DNA of 7,158 nucleotides from Terriglobia bacterium (GTDB lineage Bacteria; Acidobacteriota; Terriglobia; UBA7540). The translations under genes and the position numbers were made by a program. Positions 4,663 to 7,158 of this stretch are shown here, piece by piece. Within the stretch, counting starts at the first letter, position 1, and each line of letters begins with the position of its first letter. The DNA lies in contig JASHTO010000242.1 in the NCBI GenBank assembly GCA_030040515.1, positions 1 to 7,158 of the forward strand. The letters are read 5' to 3'. A model generated the notes under the pieces. It did no database searches. It was not told the DNA's origin and saw only the letters and a list, made by a program, of their open reading frames with translations.

Positions 4663-6211
4663 CCCCCACCAGCCGCTCGGAGTGGACACTGGAAACCGCG
4701 CGCTCCGCGAGGCCATCCGCGATGTGGCACTGAGCGAGCATCCCGCGTTCGACAAGCGCCGGATCATCCGCGATTTGGTTCAAAAAGTCATGCTGGATTC
4801 CAAGATGGGCTTTGTCTGCCGGACAACCGACGCGCGGGGATTCTATTTTCACAAAGCTGAGCGCCGGTTGTATGACCTCGAACAGAAACCCTTTCAGCAT
4901 CTTTTGTCGAGCGTTTCCGGCTTAAGCGGTACGGAGACCCAGTTCCGTTTCGTCCTCGACTCACTCCAGACGGAGGCGGCTCGGACAGAAGCAGTCGAGG
5001 TTCATACCGCCAGTTTTTACGACCCGCAAACCGGCGGGCTTGTCATTTCCGATGGCGCGGGCGGGGTGTGGCGAAGGGAGCGACGCGGAACGTGGGAGCC
5101 GGGGTACAACGGTGATGAAGATGTCTTGTTCCTGACAGACTCGGATGCGACGCCTTGGGAGCCGCGATTTACGCAGGACGGCGCTTTGAAATGGCTCCTG
5201 AACCAGTTGCTTCTCGACAACAATGCGGCGCTGACTTGCGAAGAGCAAAAGAGCCTGCTCGCTGTCTGGCTTCTACACAATCTTTTCCCGGCGCTGAGGG
5301 GCACGCGAGTTATTCCTGCATTCCTCGGCCCCCAAGGAAGTGGCAAGACATCCACTATGCGCATCATCGGGAGACTCTTCTGTGGCGCGGAGTTTGAAGT
5401 CACCGGCCTCAGCCGTGATCGGGAAGATGCTTTCGTCGCGGCGGTGAGCAACCGCGCGATAGTCGGTCTCGACAATGCCGACTCTCGAATCCCCTGGCTG
5501 GAAGATGCACTCGCTACCTACGCGACAGGGCACCGCTACAGACGGCGGCGGCTCTACACAACAAACGAAGAAGCTTCGTATTCGCCCAGGGCTATGCTCT
5601 TGCTTTCGAGTCGTGATCCTCAATTCCGCCGACCGGACGTTGCCGAGCGGTTGCTTCCATTCCATTTCAAGCGCCCCGAAAACTACCAAGTCGAGTCGGT
5701 GCTATTCGAAGGCGTCATGGAGCGGCGCGGGCGAATTATGGGTGAGCTTCTTACCCGTGCGGGCGGCATAGCCGATTCACTTTCCGATTTACGGCTTCCG
5801 GCCCTCAAATTCCGCATGGCGGACTTCGCATCGTTCGGCTGGGCTGTGGCGCGTTCAGCCCAACAAGAGGCCGGGTGGGAAAGCCTGCTTTCAAAACTTG
5901 AACGAAGTCAGATTCAATTCGCCAGCGAAGGCGACTCCCTGGTGATCCTCCTGAGAAGCATCCTTGAGGATGACGGGAAGATTGGACCAGTTGACGTGGG
6001 AGAACTTTACCGGCGCTGCCGGGTCATGGCGGAAGGGAAATCTTTGCCATTTCCCAAGTCGCCGCAAGGGTTCGGCAAACACCTCACCAACATGAAACGG
6101 GTTATCGAGATTGAGTTGGGTGCGAGAGTTACGGAAGAATCAGCCGGTGGAAACCGGCGCTATATCACGATTGCCCTAAGTGAGTTACAGAAGGTACAGA
6201 AGTTACGATAA
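4649..6211 (+). CDS. D5/SF3-like replication ATPase (phage/plasmid helicase type)
   Basis: This 520-aa protein has Walker A GPQGSGKT (residues 227-234, K233), Walker B in AIVGLDNAD (D275, D278), a sensor-1-like AMLLLSSRDP (about 315-324) and an arginine-finger-like RPDVAERLLPF (R334). The first 180 residues (FYFHKAERRLYDL, DPQTGGLVISDG, EDVLFLTD) match the region before the ATPase core in phage and plasmid primase-helicases, but no primase motif is visible. It probably unwinds DNA at the element's origin. I prefer ATG 4649, which overlaps the upstream gene, but ATG 4610 is in frame and would add 13 residues. The last codons, LQKVQKLR, are encoded by 9-bp iterons that form one arm of a large inverted repeat. 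No frameshift or missing motif is seen. Confidence 0.8.
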   Translation: MGAINPHQPLGVDTGNRALREAIRDVALSEHPAFDKRRIIRDLVQKVMLDSKMGFVCRTTDARGFYFHKAERRLYDLEQKPFQHLLSSVSGLSGTETQFRFVLDSLQTEAARTEAVEVHTASFYDPQTGGLVISDGAGGVWRRERRGTWEPGYNGDEDVLFLTDSDATPWEPRFTQDGALKWLLNQLLLDNNAALTCEEQKSLLAVWLLHNLFPALRGTRVIPAFLGPQGSGKTSTMRIIGRLFCGAEFEVTGLSRDREDAFVAAVSNRAIVGLDNADSRIPWLEDALATYATGHRYRRRRLYTTNEEASYSPRAMLLLSSRDPQFRRPDVAERLLPFHFKRPENYQVESVLFEGVMERRGRIMGELLTRAGGIADSLSDLRLPALKFRMADFASFGWAVARSAQQEAGWESLLSKLERSQIQFASEGDSLVILLRSILEDDGKIGPVDVGELYRRCRVMAEGKSLPFPKSPQGFGKHLTNMKRVIEIELGARVTEESAGGNRRYITIALSELQKVQKLR

Positions 6212-6291
6212 ATGGCAAACAATTTTCAAATCCGAGGAAAGTAGGAATAGAAACCTTTCCCTGTTTATCGTCACTTCTGTACTTCTGTAAC
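6184..6291. repeat. 28/29-bp inverted repeat made of 9-bp iterons; candidate replication origin
   Basis: The left arm 6184-6212 (29 nt) is complementary to the right arm 6264-6291 (28 nt), with one extra G and one mismatch, across 51 nt. Each arm contains TTACAGAAG followed by a second TACAGAAG and then a block ending ACGATAAA. Within the spacer, GGAAAG (6236-6241) can pair with CTTTCC (6255-6260), so a nested cruciform is possible. The left arm is the 3' end of the ATPase gene. Iterons beside a replication ATPase suggest an origin. A transcription terminator is less likely as no T-run follows. Confidence 0.8.
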
Positions 6292-6337
6292 CGTCCTGCA
6301 TCTGGGAGCATCTTGGATTCAGTGATTTTTTCCTATG

Positions 6338-6360
6338 GCTTCCTTACAGCTTTTGGAAGC
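6338..6360. repeat. Small hairpin before the downstream gene
   Basis: GCTTCC (6338-6343) pairs with GGAAGC (6355-6360) around an 11-nt loop. It may be part of the leader of the next gene. The remainder of 6292-6402 shows no gene and no convincing promoter. Confidence 0.35.
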
Positions 6361-6402
6361 GAGACAAAGGGCGAGACCGGAACGTAAAACGGAGGTTTGA
6401 AC

Positions 6403-6900
6403 GTGCCCCGCACCTGTAGTTTATGCCTTCACCCCAACCGACTCCAGATCGACCGCGCCCTGCTTAACGGAACGGCGTTCCGCCTTGTTTCGAAACAGTT
6501 TGGCACCAGCATCTCGGCCCTTTCCCGTCATCGGGCGCACCTGGCCACCGCGATTGAACAGGCCGCCGAGCGCAAAGAAATCAACATGGGGGATAATTTG
6601 CTGGCGGAATTGCAGCAATTGAAAAACCGGCTGCGCAGCGGCTTGACCGAGGCTGAGAATCAAAGAAGCTCCGCAGGGATTGTGGCCTTTTCCCGCGAAT
6701 ATCGCCAGACCCTCGAAACTTACTTTTCAATCACCGAAAAAATGGCCGACCGGGCGGCGAAAGCGGACGCGAAGGACAACGCCATGGTGGTTCGAATCGT
6801 CCACGTGGGCGAGAGTTCCGGGGTGGTGGGCGCGCCGATCCTCTGCCCTCATTGCGGCGAGAAAATCCCTGCCTCAGACCCTCCCGAGAGCACCCCTTAA
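6403..6900 (+). CDS. DNA-binding-like protein with Cys pairs at both ends, function unknown
   Basis: This 165-aa protein begins MPRTCSLCLHPNRLQIDRAL. CxxC near the N-terminus with a nearby His (TCSLCLH, residues 4-10) is followed by a helix-turn-helix-like stretch, FRLVSKQFGTSISALSRHRA. The middle is a long charged helix (about 45-115). The C-terminus has LCPHCGEKIP, a second zinc-ribbon half. The two pairs could form separate sites or one. I recall similar proteins of unknown function in soil bacteria and phages. A transcription regulator or a small terminase-like protein is possible, neither shown. I chose GTG 6403 because GGAGG (6391-6395) lies 7 nt before it; the upstream TTG at 6397 is only 1 nt from that site. 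It follows the ATPase by 191 nt that hold the inverted repeat. Confidence 0.75.
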   Translation: MPRTCSLCLHPNRLQIDRALLNGTAFRLVSKQFGTSISALSRHRAHLATAIEQAAERKEINMGDNLLAELQQLKNRLRSGLTEAENQRSSAGIVAFSREYRQTLETYFSITEKMADRAAKADAKDNAMVVRIVHVGESSGVVGAPILCPHCGEKIPASDPPESTP

Positions 6901-6916
6901 CACGTGCTATAACACT

Positions 6917-6931
6917 GGGGCCCCCCCTTTT
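6917..6931 (+). terminator. Possible weak intrinsic terminator
   Basis: GGGG (6917-6920), three C, CCCC (6924-6927) and TTTT, followed by a second T-rich stretch to 6945. The stem is only 4 bp, so this is a weak call, favoured by its position 16 nt after a stop codon. Confidence 0.3.
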
Positions 6932-7158
6932 GAATTTTTTATTTTGGCAGGAGGGCACCGTACCACCCACAAGACCCACCCGCGTCGATTCCCGGTGTGG
7001 CGGGGCATCAAATTGAGAATCCGACTCGCGCGTACAATGCCCCGCCGTGGCTCACACTTGCCCCAGGATGCGCCGGGAGGAATCGGCCAAGGGGGAAAAA
7101 GGAGAAAGGACACGTCAATCGCCTTGCCCATTGCGCCGCAAAGCCCTTTACGCCGTTA
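6932..7158. other. Right edge: no convincing gene, one long-stem inverted repeat
   Basis: GGCGGGGCAT (6999-7008) is exactly complementary to ATGCCCCGCC (7037-7046) across 28 nt. Frames starting at ATG 7037 or GTG 7047 remain open to the window end, but neither has a ribosome site or a recognisable product. A GGAGG at 6950-6954 is not followed by a start codon at a usable distance. A gene may begin beyond the edge. Confidence 0.5.

Noticed and set aside
6981..7001. Possible tRNA fragment (TCGATTCCCGG) marking the distal attachment site
   Set aside because: It resembles a T arm only briefly and does not match the tRNA-Arg at 885-961.
7037..7158. Possible partial genes starting at ATG 7037 or GTG 7047
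   Set aside because: There is no ribosome site or recognisable product, and both start codons lie in or beside the inverted repeat; too little sequence to judge.

Overview
The window looks like the left end of a small, probably decaying integrated element (satellite, cryptic prophage or integrative plasmid) in the chromosome of a GC-rich soil- or water-type bacterium. I lean towards Verrucomicrobiota. The reasons are the style of the integrase tail (a Thr-Asp-Thr repeat), the small Cys/AT-hook gene beside it and the CCCTCTCCC/GGGAGAGGG repeat family. That is recollection, not a search, so the taxon is tentative.

Layout, left to right. 1-281: 5' end of an IS630-family transposase on the minus strand, cut by the window edge and carrying an in-frame TAG. 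288-590: a cluster of GC-rich palindromes, including a REP-like doublet at 376-516 and two hairpins sharing a CCGGCTTTGCCGG core. 590-884: no gene, but three ATGCACC repeats. 885-961: tRNA-Arg(TCT), minus strand. 970-2143: tyrosine recombinase on the minus strand, apparently doubly damaged (catalytic Tyr replaced by His, and a +1 frameshift in a six-G run). Its undamaged frame would stop 8 nt before the tRNA. 2133-2294: a 53-aa Cys-rich protein overlapping the integrase start. 2302-2353: back-to-back promoters sharing a -35 region. 2458-3123 (+): unrecognised basic protein. 3143-3842 (-): HigB/HigA-type toxin-antitoxin pair behind a strong promoter. 3949-4158 (+): excisionase-like helix-turn-helix protein. 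4276-4662 (+): unrecognised helical protein. 4649-6211 (+): D5/SF3-like replication ATPase. 6184-6291: a 28/29-bp inverted repeat built from 9-bp iterons that begins inside the ATPase gene. 6403-6900 (+): DNA-binding-like protein with Cys pairs at both ends. 6901-7158: no convincing gene, one long-stem inverted repeat.

The parts fit a mobile element: recombinase plus an Xis-like protein for integration and excision, a toxin-antitoxin pair for maintenance, a replication ATPase with a candidate iteron origin next to it, and a small regulator or packaging-type protein. The most notable signals are the integrase lesions, the iteron-built inverted repeat, and the shared habit of the integrase and ATPase genes of ending in tandem repeats that encode a repetitive tail and may also be cis-acting sites. 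No single known named system is reconstructed here. The right end of the element is outside the window.
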